Origin: Labyrinthula sp. Ha
Lineage: Eukaryota; Sar; Bigyra; Labyrinthulida; Labyrinthulaceae
Direction: 5' to 3'
Length of the DNA: 64,000 nucleotides
Assembly (NCBI GenBank): GCA_015227615.1
Contig: JAALGZ010000001.1
Coordinates: 1-64,000 of the forward strand
Numbering within the stretch: position 1 is the first letter of the stretch; each line of letters begins with the position of its first letter. Made by a program: the position numbers and the translations under genes. The notes beneath the pieces were generated by a model. It was not told the DNA's origin, made no database searches, and saw nothing but the letters and a program-made list of their open reading frames with translations. Positions 10,902 through 22,881 of this stretch are shown piece by piece.

Positions 10902-13100
10902 TGTTTTCGAGTTGTCAAAAGTATATATCTCTAATTTAGATTCTGTTAATTTTTGTTGTCAATACTTGGACCATATAAATATTAAAAAAATATCATATTT
11001 TAGTGCTACAGTTATTCTTAAAGACTTGCAAGAAATATTGCTAAGTTTACAGTACATAATTTAGCAGCACCAATTTTAATAAGTTTAACTACATACCGGA
11101 AAAGTATATACGAAGAATTTATAACATGTGAAACTTTTCAAAATCTAAATAAAATGATGGTTTCTAGTTTAAAAATATTTATTTTATAACTATTGTTTTT
11201 ATGTTGGTCACCAAGTGAGTTTTTAAATACTAGAAGCCTTACACTATTTCACAGAACCGAACTAAGTACCTAATCTGATACAGATAATCTGTACACCATT
11301 TACCGCTTGTTATAGAGATAATAAGTTCACCACCACTCTCTAATAAGTTCTATAGTTTTATTCATATGTGAGAATGTATCTGATTTGATATATATATATA
11401 TATATATAAAACTAAAATAGTTTCCAATTTTCTAGGAGAAAATAACTAGGTAGATGGTTGAATGTTTTGAAGAGTCGATATAATGCGCCTAGATAATAAA
11501 TCACCAGGTTTGATAATATGAAGTCTGTTATTTTCTAAGAGAAACATAGAGTGCATAGTTATGAAACTAATAAAGAAAAATCCAGTTCTTAAGGTATCTT
11601 TGTCCTAAAAAGATATAATCTATATGCTACTCTAACAAAACAATTAATTTTCTTACACTTATATATATATACTTATGTCATTAAAATTTTTCCGACTTCT
11701 GTTAAGGCAGTACTTTTGGACGAGGGGTTATATATATACGTGAACGAGCTAAATTGTTGTATAAATTTACTAGTTTTATATATCGGGTTTTAAAAGAGCT
11801 ATATGTGCATAATTCCTTATTCAAAAGGAGCTATTGTTATTGATTGGTCATCTAAGCAGCTCTTTCAAGTTGCCAAAATGATGTTGGTTACACATTATAG
11901 ACTCTCCTTGAGCATGCACTAGCAGAATAATTTTCTCTTCTCAGGACATTCTTAGACATACACGGAGAAAAATGTGAAACAATAGGTAGAACTCGATGAT
12001 ACAAGTCAAAGTCATAGCTATGATATTTATACAGCTTCTGTGATAATCTTAAATTCTTCAAATCCGGCATTTAACTGCCATAAAGTAAATTATATTCAAC
12101 TTTGGAAACATATTTCACGGGTTTTAATCGAAGAAATTTTCGGAGCAGTTTATAATGAACAGATCAGGCACTGTACTCAAATTATCCTCTTTGTTTATAC
12201 GTCTTCTACGAACATCAAACTTCATATACTTTAACCTGGTTAAGTTCCTAAGGAAATGTTGTTCTAATCAGCTATATATCAAAATTATTAATATTGTATT
12301 GTAGATTAGACAGAGTGTTTATCTACAACAAACTCTCTGGGCGAAGATTTTCTTAAGATCCCTGGATAGTGTTGCATGTTGTTAAAGCGTTATTACACCA
12401 ATGTTCTCTTTCTTATTCAATTAATTATGGGTACTTCAAATTTGATATTTAAACTCAGATTGCTAAGACTTTCATAACCTTTCCTGTAAGTCTTTATTCA
12501 TAACTTAGACAAACGCTTCAATAAATCTATGATAAGACCACGGAAAAGTATCTAAATCCAACCTCATCTTCATCTAGGGCTGAGTGGGGAGGAAGGGTCA
12601 ATTAATGGATCCGTTTTTAAAGGAGTATGCCAAACCATACTTCAAGGATATTTTTTTTCTTAAAATTGAAGTTGATGTAAGTCAATAGAACCTGCAAGAT
12701 AAACAAATTTAACACTAAGTTCTTAACTCTTACTGTTGACTTGCTAAATTCTAGTTGGTTTCACTTTGTTCTCAGCGCCATAATACCCAAATTAGAAATT
12801 AACGATATGTAGAATGTATTTGTCTGAGATGAAATAATGACAGCTCAATTCTACTACTAGTTGTTGAAACCTTTGATATAAAGTTTGAACTAAATATACA
12901 TATTTTTTAAGCTTTTGCACAAGTCTAGGAATGAAATAAAGTTATAAAGAAGTATTTATATCTTTCTAAGACAAAGTACTTTAAGAATAAACCGATATAT
13001 TCATCTTTTTTAAGGCTGTGGTTTTTACAAAAATAAGTTTGTTTTTGGACTATAAAAGAATAGACCTTACATTCTGTTACTACCCCTACCGAAAGAGTAG
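10902..13100. other. AT-rich region without recognisable gene
   Basis: There is no ORF with convincing coding character. A TA microsatellite lies at 11388-11409. A short stretch near 12545-12605 resembles, in reverse orientation, a stretch near 55890-55950, which suggests an old dispersed repeat. Confidence 0.6.
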
Positions 13101-13108
13101 CATACCAT

Positions 13109-14277
13109 TAGGATTTCTTAACGTGATAAACGTTAACTAATGGTAAAAAATATTGAAATATTGCCTAACGTGTATACCGTTAAAGAATTCACTGGTTAAC
13201 GTTAACTGGCGGAAAATTAACGTTAAGAATAAAAAATACTTTTTTTTGTCTTTCCAAAATCATTTAACTACTTAATGTTCTTTCCCAAATTTTTCTCATA
13301 CTTTTACTACCTATGCTCTTATTCTAAAGGAATAAAATAGAAACAATAACTGACTCAGAACTAAAAGCACCCTAAAATCAAGATCATGTGCAAGCTATTT
13401 GAAATGAAAATCTTCCTATGACCACTAACTTTAGCTTTGAAGCTGTCTCAATCTCAGTACAGAACGAACCCATAGAGAGTAGCAAAATATTCGAAAGATT
13501 TTTTTGGAAAACTTAAAAAAAGCTAATTCTGCTCTCTGAGAGAGAAATCGACTTATAAAATAGGGGTAATATCTTGGCGATAGTGAAAATTTTGCATAAT
13601 CTCCAAATAGAAATGCACCTACCTTCGCTCAAACCTTTTTCTAAGAAAAGTTAAATTAAACTCTTCAAAAGATTTAAGATTATTTCTGAAGGTTCTCTAT
13701 CTTTATAGCGTAGTTTTTCTGTTTTTTTGTAACTATTAAAAATATTTTTTCATAAATTTTGCTTCTTTTCTAGCCAAAACTGATAATAATAATACATCAT
13801 ATTGAAAATTTGACATAGAAAACTCTCAAATTGCACTTTAGAAAAATAACTTTAAAGTTCCATTGGTTCATGTGACCAGTTTTTTTTGTCTAATCTAATC
13901 TTACCGTTTCTCTTCACAAACAAACACGTTTCTCAGACAGTTCAACTAAGCAAAATCTCTAACAAGTAGAAGACAACTAGTCCTGAACCTTCAGCCAACA
14001 AGAGATAATTCGCTTATTTCAAAAGATTGTTTTTATTTATAATACTAATACCTTTCTTGATCACACAATAAGTTTCTCTGGACTTGTTTTATTATGGCTT
14101 TTACCAGGAAGAGAAAATTTGGAGTTTAGTGAATTTAGCAAAAACATACCAGTACCTACCGTTATCTAGTTTGCTTATTGTTAGGTCCATTAATTTCACT
14201 ATTATTCCGTTTATCGAACAGTTTCGAATTTTACTTAACGTTAACTATCGTGAAGAATGATACGATAAGAAATCATA
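13109..14277 (-). mobile_element. Non-autonomous hAT-like element with 8-bp target duplication
   Basis: The ends are TAGGATTTCTTA and, reversed, TATGATTTCTTA, imperfect terminal inverted repeats. The flanking 8-mers cataccat (13101-13108) and tatactat (14278-14285) agree at 6 of 8 positions, as expected for a decayed hAT target duplication. Read on the minus strand, its beginning matches about 42890-43380 and its end matches about 46520-47071, so it is an internally deleted relative of the long element at 42.9-47.07 kb. Many CGTTAA/TTAACG motifs crowd both ends. No coding capacity remains. It ends under 200 bp upstream of the family gene at 14471 and could carry regulatory sequence for it. 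Confidence 0.75.
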
Positions 14278-14470
14278 TATACTATAGTCTAATTTAACAA
14301 AAACCGTTTCCAATAAAGTGAATTTATTCACTTATGAAATATCTCCTAAACAAAAAAAAACATCATATTAAAATATATTCAAAATCATCAGGAATCATTA
14401 TTTTTAATAAATATCATAAACTGAGTAAACATAAAATATAATATAAAGTAGAGAAACTTTAAATCTCAAT

Positions 14471-15238
14471 ATGCAAGCAGCACCAACAATAGGAAGTATT
14501 TTTGTAGACAGCATAGATGATTGCAAAGAAGATCTTGACACAAGAGTTATCCCATATGCACAATATTGTCCTGACTGGGTTCCAAATGTAACCTCCAATG
14601 TCTACCGTTCGTTGACTCTGAGCCAGGGATTTGGACGGGGTCTTCCCAAGCAATTCATGAACACTTTCCTTGTTTATTTGACTCAAGAAATAGAACAAAA
14701 ACTTGGAGGAAGAAATAAGAGGACGGAGCTATTTTCTGTAGTGTTGGTTTGGCTTGGTCATATAGTTCAGGAGGTTGTCAAATCAGACCATGCGCCTGCA
14801 CTTAAAAATTTATGTGTCAATTATGCTATGGATTCAATAGAGGCATTAGAGCTGACAACTGCCAATATTCAATTACCAACTCCGGTGGAATATATGAAAT
14901 ATTTTCAGACAAAGCTTTCCTCAACGACTATTTCTCATCTGCAACCTGAGGACCGCATTGAAGTTGACCAAATAATTAATAATTCTGGAGCTATTGAAAT
15001 ATATCTACATGAATCAACTCATCCTTATTTAATTGCTGCCTATTGGGAAAGCTTGAGAGAAGACGAGGGATTAAACCTGAATACAAAAACACATGGAGAG
15101 TTTGCTCAATGTCTAGAGACCCTACTCATGGGTATTCCCGACCCAGAAGGTGTGAGTGACGAAGACGACGTTGAAGATCTTTTTACTAAAGGAATGAACT
15201 TTCTTGTTGAAGCTAATAAGCTTGGTGTTGATGTGTAG
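14471..15238 (+). CDS. Unrecognised family protein, member A (255 aa)
   Basis: The ORF starts at ATG and is intact with no introns. It shares with the proteins at 17140, 28364 and 47669 a central signature (residues about 51-100): a GF/SF pair, an Asn about 12 residues on, a hydrophobic helix, an Arg-containing linker and then SVVLVWLGH. Downstream similarity is weak, and the C-terminus is acidic. No signal peptide or clear membrane anchor is seen; the hydrophobic stretches look like buried helices. The product is probably an all-helical soluble protein, function unknown. Unlike members B and D it has no kinase remnant at its 3' side. It is the most divergent member. The hAT-like element upstream is the nearest feature. 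Confidence 0.7.
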   Translation: MQAAPTIGSIFVDSIDDCKEDLDTRVIPYAQYCPDWVPNVTSNVYRSLTLSQGFGRGLPKQFMNTFLVYLTQEIEQKLGGRNKRTELFSVVLVWLGHIVQEVVKSDHAPALKNLCVNYAMDSIEALELTTANIQLPTPVEYMKYFQTKLSSTTISHLQPEDRIEVDQIINNSGAIEIYLHESTHPYLIAAYWESLREDEGLNLNTKTHGEFAQCLETLLMGIPDPEGVSDEDDVEDLFTKGMNFLVEANKLGVDV

Positions 15239-16652
15239 TAGTCTTGCCCCAAGAAACATTCTTGTTTAAGGTTTAAGCATCAGCTTCAAGTCCAGCATTT
15301 AATTAAAGTGAGGATTAAGGGGAGAAAATATATTGAACTCAAACGAAATGCTTTTCACTAGCCATTTTTTGCAAGAGAATAATGAAGTAACCAATTTCGT
15401 TTATTCTGCTTTTATCTCGAAGAGCAAATACAACTTAAGCTGACTTATTCAAGAATATAGTAGAGCTTAAGAAAGTTCAGTCCTATTAATGTTGCATTAT
15501 ACAAACCAATGTACATTCCTTAATGAACGTACAAGAATTTTGGATAACTTGAGTTTAAACTGTAATAATTTAGAGATGTTATGCTTTAAATGATACAACT
15601 TCTTAGAATGGAGTACAAAATCACTCCTTATGAATATTGGTTCTCTTCGAAAAGAACTATTTAGCTTTCCCTCCAATAATACATTAATAAGTTGCAGATC
15701 TAATAAAAAAAGAGCTCTTCCATTTCTTGATCAAGAGGAATCCCATATTTATTTATTACGCATAGTCTCGCCTATTTTCCTCTATCAGCTTTCTTACAGA
15801 AGATTCACCTGCCAAATTATTTTTTGTATTTCGCTCAAAGTCTTGTGAATACTTTTGCTGAATGGACCTCTCTGAATAAGCATAGGTTCCTGAAGGAGCT
15901 ATGTGTTTCAGAATTAAGAGCTCAAATGTGCAGGTTGGACACGTTCTAAGAGTACTTCGGAATATCAAATGGGAGGAGTCTAGTATACAAAATGAGTGTA
16001 CTGACGAATCGGTTGACACTTCGCAGGGGGTCTTTAAAAACAAAAAGCATAGGTTACACATCAGGGAACCACCCGGAGGATCGCACAATTAGAAGAACTC
16101 TGAAGAACAGGCACATTTAATATTAGAAGTATGAATAGAGAAAAAACTAGAAGTAATGGAGCGAAGCAGCAGAATATTAGATTCCTTACGTCCCCTAAAT
16201 AAGAACTAAGAAATTATTGATATCGATTTATTAACAAGTTGTTTCCCAAAATATAATTCTTTGTGAAAGGTTAAGATTATTCAAGATTTGGAGCAAGATA
16301 AACCAAGAAAAGCTTGATCTACGTAATATTTCTTTAATAATGCTACTCATTGCTGGTTGCTCACCAGAGCATCCTCAAAATAATACTTGAATAAGATAAC
16401 TTCATTTTTCAAGGATTGTGGGTTTCATAATTGGAAGGATGTGAAAAGTTACGAATATAAAAAACTTACAAAATGAAGCACTTCCAACTACAAAATAAAA
16501 CACCAGTGCTCAAAATTCTTTATCTTTCCTTAGTACATTATACCTTCGTTTCTTTTGGGTACTAAGATTCTTAATCCTATTGAGTATTCCAAATTTTTTA
16601 TGACAAATATTTCTTGCCTATGCAGTCCGTTCTGGGTTTTCCATTCTCCTGG
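15239..16652. other. Intergenic region, possible decayed coding stretch at 15756-16092
   Basis: Most of the region is AT-rich and featureless. At 15756-16092 base composition rises and open frames overlap on both strands, including an ATG-started 63-codon plus-strand ORF at 15901 and a different plus frame with one stop. That pattern fits a decayed gene, but I cannot assign a family. Confidence 0.35.
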
Positions 16653-16897
16653 AAATAGTTTTGGTAATGTTTGCTGTGAGAAGTTTTAGCTTTGGAAATA
16701 TTACATATTTTTTTCGGTTGTATTATTTGAGTTAGGGTCAGAGTTTGTTCTTGTTATAGTTTTATGAATGATTGTTATACTCGGATTATCTCTATGTTAT
16801 TTGGGAATATGAAATAAAATTATTTTATTTATACTTGCTGTTTATGTAAAGTCTACAGTCTTGGTTAAATAGTGTGAGGTAAGACCTAGTCTGGGAT
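16653..16897. repeat. 245-bp dispersed repeat, inverted copy at window end
   Basis: Reverse complement of 63756-64000, about 94% identical with no net indel. One boundary is sharp (CTGGGAT, then unrelated sequence in both copies); the other runs to the window edge in the second copy, so the repeat may be longer. It ends about 90 bp before the duplicated gene-kinase block. No ORF. Confidence 0.85.
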
Positions 16898-17139
16898 TGA
16901 ATCATATGAAAGAATAGACTTGGACATCAACTATTAAAAGATATCTCGAATAAAGAATGAGACATGGTTTAATTAAATATCAAAACACCCAGTGTCTCGA
17001 AAATTCAGATCAATATTCCCATTTTAACTGAACAGTTATCAATCATCATCTTAAGTTATACTTTGTCAATAGAAATAGAGTAAACATCTTAATATTATCA
17101 TAACTAAAAAACAAACTAGATTTGAAAAACAAAAACAAA

Positions 17140-17931
17140 ATGACTAACGTTGGAAGTGTACTACCCAACGATATTTTAGAATATTTAAACGATAACTTTA
17201 CAAATGACTATTTGACTAGAGATATTTTGCAGTATTTAGGTATAGAAGATGAGCTCCCAGGAGAAGAAGAAGAATTCCCCCCGGAGGTTCTCAACTGTCA
17301 GGAATTCTTGTCGCAAACATTTGATGATTCTTTCGGTAACAACTTGAGCGAGCTAAAAGCGAATGTGGCAATAGGGGTCATATTTGATATCGTAACCAAA
17401 GCAAGTGTTGCTGAGAGCAGATTGCGAAGAGTAGTGTACTCAATTATTTGTGTGTGGGTTGGATACAAGATTAGCAGAATGAGTACCCAACAAAATATTC
17501 CTGAAGTTACGAAGGGAAGTGCTTATTCATTGTTACGAGCAATTAAAACAGCTGGAGGATCTGATCTAAAAAATACATCAAGCTTGCAGCAACATGACCG
17601 AACTGTACTTCAAGCACTACTTCTAACTGGTGCTGCACAAACAGTTTCCAATCCTGAAAATCATCAACAGGAAATTGATGGCACTCCTGGTGATATTGAA
17701 GTTTCTCTCCCCAAATCGAACTTAAATATAACTAGATTAAGAGGTTTTCTTGAAAGTCTCAAACAAACACAAGGAATTCAAGATCATCTTGGTACTTATA
17801 ACGAGTTTCTTCTTGCAGTTACACAAAAAATTAATTTAAGAAATCTTACAAACCTCCCAAATACTGATATTGGCAAGTTTGATTTGGTAGCCAATTTTAT
17901 TATCAACTTAAAACACCTTAATATTGTATAA
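17140..17931 (+). CDS. Unrecognised family protein, member B (263 aa)
   Basis: The first ATG is at 17140, exactly collinear with the ATG of member D; both give 263 residues. Over residues 61-120, 46 of 60 positions are identical to D, including DDSFG, NLSEL, NVAIG, SIICVWVG and KISRMSTQQN. The central segment aligns with members A and C through the F-S-F, Asn and VWxGH elements. An acidic loop (residues 37-48) follows a conserved VLPNDIL N-terminus, and the protein ends in a short hydrophobic tail. No signal peptide. The gene converges on a decayed kinase gene 196 bp away. Its 5' flank (from about 16986) and 3' flank also match those of D, so the whole block was duplicated. Function unknown. 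Confidence 0.75.
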   Translation: MTNVGSVLPNDILEYLNDNFTNDYLTRDILQYLGIEDELPGEEEEFPPEVLNCQEFLSQTFDDSFGNNLSELKANVAIGVIFDIVTKASVAESRLRRVVYSIICVWVGYKISRMSTQQNIPEVTKGSAYSLLRAIKTAGGSDLKNTSSLQQHDRTVLQALLLTGAAQTVSNPENHQQEIDGTPGDIEVSLPKSNLNITRLRGFLESLKQTQGIQDHLGTYNEFLLAVTQKINLRNLTNLPNTDIGKFDLVANFIINLKHLNIV

Positions 17932-18127
17932 GTTAGTTTCCATCGATCAAGGAATACAAGTCTCTCAATAAGATAATAAATGAAAAATATCAATATTTAT
18001 AACACTCCTACTTAAAAAACCTACTTGAAGTGCTTTTAGGTTTACAGAGACAAGAAGTTCTAAGCTTTATATAAAACAGAACAAGTTAGCCAACTTGAAG
18101 ACTCTATGCAAAGTTTTATTTTCCAGA

Positions 18128-19160
18128 TTAATTAGTGTTCATAAAATGTGAAGCAACAAAATCTTGCGACTTCGGTTTATGCTTTAGCGTCCAAAAGGAT
18201 TTTGCACAGGAAGAAATGGGTACTTGGGCATTTTCAAAAAAGTACGCAACTTTGTCTCCTTTACCAGCCCATGAAGCTGCCCATTCTTTAAATGGTTCTT
18301 CCATCAACAATTTCTTTGGAGATATCCTTTCTTTGTAATCTCTTTGAACCATTAACTTCAGAGCTTGCCTCATAAATTTTTTTGATTCTGATGAACCATT
18401 TCTATTTTCAGGATATTTATTTTCCTCTTTCCATGAATCAACCTTTTCCTTAACCTTTTCAAAACCATCTTTTATTATTAAAAAGAATTCATAGCCATCC
18501 CTTGCAACCCAATCCAGTTCATTTCGTCTTATGTAAGAACACATAATCCCCATCCTGGTAACTTCCAAGCTAAAACAATCAAAATAATACTTTCGTTCTA
18601 TTCCAGTTATTAAAAATTCATATGCAAACTATCCTCGAGTACCATTAAAATTACCTCTTTCCATCATACCTAGATGCTTTGCTGTTCCGAAATATATAAA
18701 CTTTGGAATGCCTTCTGGAGATATCAAAATAGTATCTGGTGTTATATTAATGTAAGCAAAGTTTTTTCATATTTACATATTCTGAAGCTTAGAAAATAGC
18801 AGTTGAGTTAAAAAATACAATATTATTGGAAGCTTTTCTGAATATATAGTTTTGAGTACTTTATCGACATATTGAGCTATAACACTAAGTTTACAACTTG
18901 ATTGAAAGAAATAAGAAATCTATTAATCCTTCTAAGTTTATCTATGAGCAATTCCATTTCAGGACACACCAATGTTAACTATGATAAGAACTGTATACTA
19001 TAGGTCAAAATTTATCCTGTCCCGCTAGTTTATAAGTTTTGAATGCATGCTGGAGATTTTCCCCTTTGCTTGTTTCTTATCTGTAAAGGATGAGTGTATT
19101 TTATTTCTTTTCTTACTTGATATTGATAATGGAAGAAACTTTCTTCAAATGAGTGTTTTA
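18128..19160 (-). pseudogene. Decayed protein kinase, paralogue of 48633-49790
   Basis: The minus strand encodes a recognisable copy of the intact kinase at 48633. The C-terminal lobe (18128-18568) is open and shares long runs with it, such as WAASWAGKGDKV. Upstream, the catalytic segment is still readable but ruined: the HVD catalytic triplet of the intact copy reads YIN here, DFG reads YFG, and the residue before FAYEFL is a stop codon. Further stops and frameshifts follow towards the N-terminus, which fades near 19160. The catalytic Asp and the metal-binding Asp are both lost, so even a read-through product would be inactive as a kinase. It lies convergent to member B, as the intact copy does to member D. 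Confidence 0.85.
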
Positions 19161-19690
19161 GATAGCGAAAATATACCCTTTAAGGTTCTTAGTTTGTAAT
19201 TCATATTGAGGTTATCCGTCCCGATAAATTCAAGAAAACAAAACCTGCTCAAATAAAACAGACAGAAATAGAATAATAGTACACTTTATAAACTAACTTC
19301 AGTCGCGAGGATTCTAAATATAGCTTAACAACAGTTTTTCTGTAAGAAAAGATTTTTATCTAAGAAATCTAGCGTTATTTAAACCACCACTAACACCAAT
19401 ATTTCACGTTACATAATGACGTGTTCACTATATTAACTATCAGAAATACTGGTTCCCAAGCCGTAAGCAATCCGTTAACTTCCCGTTCAAAAAGGACACT
19501 TCTCTTATCCAAAATAAGAAGTAATAAGCTGAAAACTATCTAAATGCTTCCTTTAACTCAATATTCAATATTTCTCTAGTAACTTTGGAACATGGCGCTG
19601 TTATATCTTCTCTAGAACGAATAAAACCCTTAAAGAGTAAACGGCAACACTCAGGCAGTCGAAAAACAATCACCAGTCAAAGAAGCGCAA
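19161..19690. other. Intergenic, probable LINE 5' leader at its right end
   Basis: No ORF. The last 130 bases before the LINE coding part are richer in G and C than the surroundings and probably belong to the LINE leader. Confidence 0.4.
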
Positions 19691-19694
19691 AATT

Positions 19695-22600
19695 CCAGAG
19701 CAATTTCAACTGTTTCTGTGAATGTTGACCGTCTCACCTCCTACAAGCTCAGGTCTATCGAGGAATATGCCCTAACTGCCGATACAAACATCCTTGCAAT
19801 ACAGGAAGTTGGTAGTAAAGGAGCGGAATACCTCGGAAGAGCAAGTTTCTCTAGACTAAACAGGTTTACAACAGATATCTCTAAGAATAAAGACAAAGAA
19901 CAAAAAGAAAATCAATATTTTAGCAATATATTTGAACAGGAACATGAACAAAGAAGCAGAAGAAGTATTTGATGAGGATAGAATTTTAGGTATTAAAACT
20001 AAACTTAACTCTAGAAGCTATTATATCATCAATATCTATGCACCACACGCAGGAAAAACAGCGAAAGAGTACATACCTTTCCTAATAAGACTCCAGAAAG
20101 CAATCTCACTAAAAAGAAAAAAAAGACCTCATAATGATCCTAGGCGATTGGAACGCTCAAATACGACACAACGAAGTGACAAGCAATGGAAACTATGGAT
20201 ACACGACAAGAACGAACAGGAATGCAAAAAACACTTCGGGACTATCTGAACAAGTACAATCTGGTCATCATCAAGTCATACTTCGCTAAAGGTGCAAAGA
20301 AGACATATAGTCATGCAACATACTATTCAAAGGACAAAACAATTAGAAGCTCTCAGTAATAGGCCTCATCATAGCGTGTAAGAGCAGCACTCCACTATTC
20401 CGAAAAATTCGGATAAAAAGAAAACTAGGGGAGAAAATCCACAATGGAACAGAGTTTGATCATCAACCAGTTGAAGCACTAGTCTCATAAAAATTCAGGA
20501 AATACTCCAACCAAAACCCAAGGATGCATCGGAACTACAACGAGTTATTAAAAATAGAAGCAAACCGATGGAAGCTAAACGAAGAAATACGACAAGGTTT
20601 CGAAGAAGAAATAGCCAAGCTCCCACCATCCAACAACTCTGGAAAACATCCAAGACTAAACTTCCAAACATTCAAGTCAACAATAAAGAAAGCCATTGAA
20701 AACTGCATCCCACTGGTAGCACATGAACGAATCTACAGAACATCCTCAGATAGAACAGAGACTTTGTTTGAAATAAGAAGAAGGCTATGGAAATACCTAA
20801 CTGAAAACGAATCCAAAATACTAAAGAGAATGATAAGAAAAAGTACCTTGAATGACTACAGAACCTGGTTGGACCTCCAAGTAAGAAGAATAGATAGAGC
20901 TATGGAAAAAATGATATCCATGAAGCTTTCAAGCAAGCGGAAAGGATTGCAGGGAAAAGGCGGAAACCTAAACGCACCATTACCATGGAACATGGAAAAT
21001 AGCTAAGCGATAAAAGACGAGTAAAAGTATTTCAAGAATACCTTCAACTCACTAAAAGGAACAGATAAGGAAGCATCACAGATACTGAACTGGATATTCC
21101 TGAAGCAAAAACTAAAGATACCAACATATTTCCTCCGACTTTAGATGAACTCGAAGAGACAGCAAAAACACTAAAAAAACTATAAGACAACAGGACCTGG
21201 TGGAATCACAAACGAAGTTCTAAAGAACAACAAAACGGTGTTGAAATACTTGCAGCAACTTGCAGAAGAACTATTTTTAGATCCAAGTGGCCTGAACAAA
21301 GATGAGCTTATATCTCTCTCTACTGGGAACATCATCTTCCTATACAAAAAAGGAAACCATCAACTTTCTTCCAACTATAGGCCTATATCTTTGCTTAACA
21401 CTCCTTACAAACTAATCACTAAGATAATAAACAATAGATTAAAGAATATCCTGGAGAGAACAGTAGGAAGCTATCAGTCTGGATTTCGAGAAAACATGGG
21501 AACTAGGCAAAAATTCAACTTCTCTTGAACCGCTGTAAACTCATTCAAATGGAGAACTTGAAGATACTTTGCCTTTTTATAGATTTCAAAAATGCTTTCG
21601 ACTCTTGTAAACATCCTTTCCTTGAGCTTAGCTTAAAAGAGAGGAAAGTTCCTGCTAACTTTATCAATATAATCCTTTACCTATATAAATATGCTGCAGT
21701 CCAAGTAAAGATAGGAAAACATATAAACGACAGAGTAGAAATAAACAAAGGCGTGCTACAAGGTGATTCACTAAGTCCCACGTTATTTGTACTTGCTCTG
21801 GACTCCCTGCTTCGAATGATAATAAAGATAATAAACTTGAACTTTCCAGAAGCAGAATTCTCCTTTCAAAATATTCTTGGATTTGCTGACGACCTTTGTA
21901 TCATGAATAAAGATAGAAACACCTTGAAACACTTTGTTCAATATACAGAAGAGCTCTCACAATTGTCTGGCCTAAAGATAAATACGCAGAAAACTCAACT
22001 CATGGGAATAGTCAGGAGAAGAAAGCTCAAAGATAAGCTTTCAGACACTGCAATACAACATCTGGTCAATAAACACACCTGCACGTCTTGTTCCAGAAAC
22101 TTCTCGTCAAAAGATGCCCTTGTAGGACATAAACCACAGTGCCTTGGACCGGGAACCGCGTTAGTTCGAAGTAGAAAGGACACTATAGCAGTTGCTGCAG
22201 CTGAACTAAACTTCCTCTATAACAACATCCCAGTAGAAGAAGAGTTGGAAACCAACCTTGGAACCATCAAAGGAGTAAAAACCTTTAGATACCTTGGAGT
22301 GGGTATAACAGGAACAGCTGAAACCCACGTTAACCCATCCGCTAGAATACGCGCTGCACAGGAAACTCTTCGGAAATTGCAACCGATACTGAGGAATAAT
22401 ATGCTGACTGTCAGGAGAAAAAAACATAGTGAAAGCTCTTGTGGTCTCAAAAATCCAATATGGCAGCAAATTCTGGAATCTGGAAAACAAGAATACATCC
22501 AAAGCCCTGGAGAAAATCTCCAGAGATATAAAACGCACCCTCCTCCAACCTAATCCAACGCAGCCACTTGAACACACGAAACAGGCCAATACTCTCAAAG

Positions 22601-22881
22601 CCGGTGATATAAACATCCTAAAAATATTAAAGGAGAAACAAAAAAGCTGGCTGGAAACATGCACAACGGCAGAAATAGATATGGAACTGGCGGAATCCTC
22701 AAGGAAGCTTGAAGCATATCTTTTTCCACAAACTGCTACTCCAACTGAAGACTTGAACGTACCACTGGAGCATATAAGAGAAGAACTAGAACACCATGAA
22801 CCACGCCCTCCCCTTCACCCGCCACCACCCGGGGAGAACATGCTAACCCCACCACAAACGACACCACAAACAACACCTTAG
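19695..22881 (+). mobile_element. LINE retrotransposon, broken by frameshifts
   Basis: Fragments in all three plus frames line up as one LINE. First comes an APE-type endonuclease, beginning near SVNVDRLTSYKLRS with NILAIQEV, then LGDWNAQI near 20150 and a NNLVIINS-like stretch. Next is an Arg/Lys-rich linker (20524-21006). The RT follows, with NYRPISLLN, SGFRENMG, FIDFKNAFDS, QGDSLSPTLF and the catalytic FADD near 21890. After the palm comes a zinc finger CX2CX12HX3C (near 22080-22145), then a thumb/C-terminal region ending in a Pro-rich tail. At least five frameshifts or stops make it inactive. It is related to the LINEs at 24.1 and 51.1 kb. Residual length suggests a near full-length single-ORF insertion. 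Confidence 0.9.

Noticed and set aside
15901-16092. 63-codon plus ORF and opposing 110-codon ORF
   Set aside because: Mutually overlapping; the longer one starts at TTG. A decayed gene is possible but no family is recognisable.
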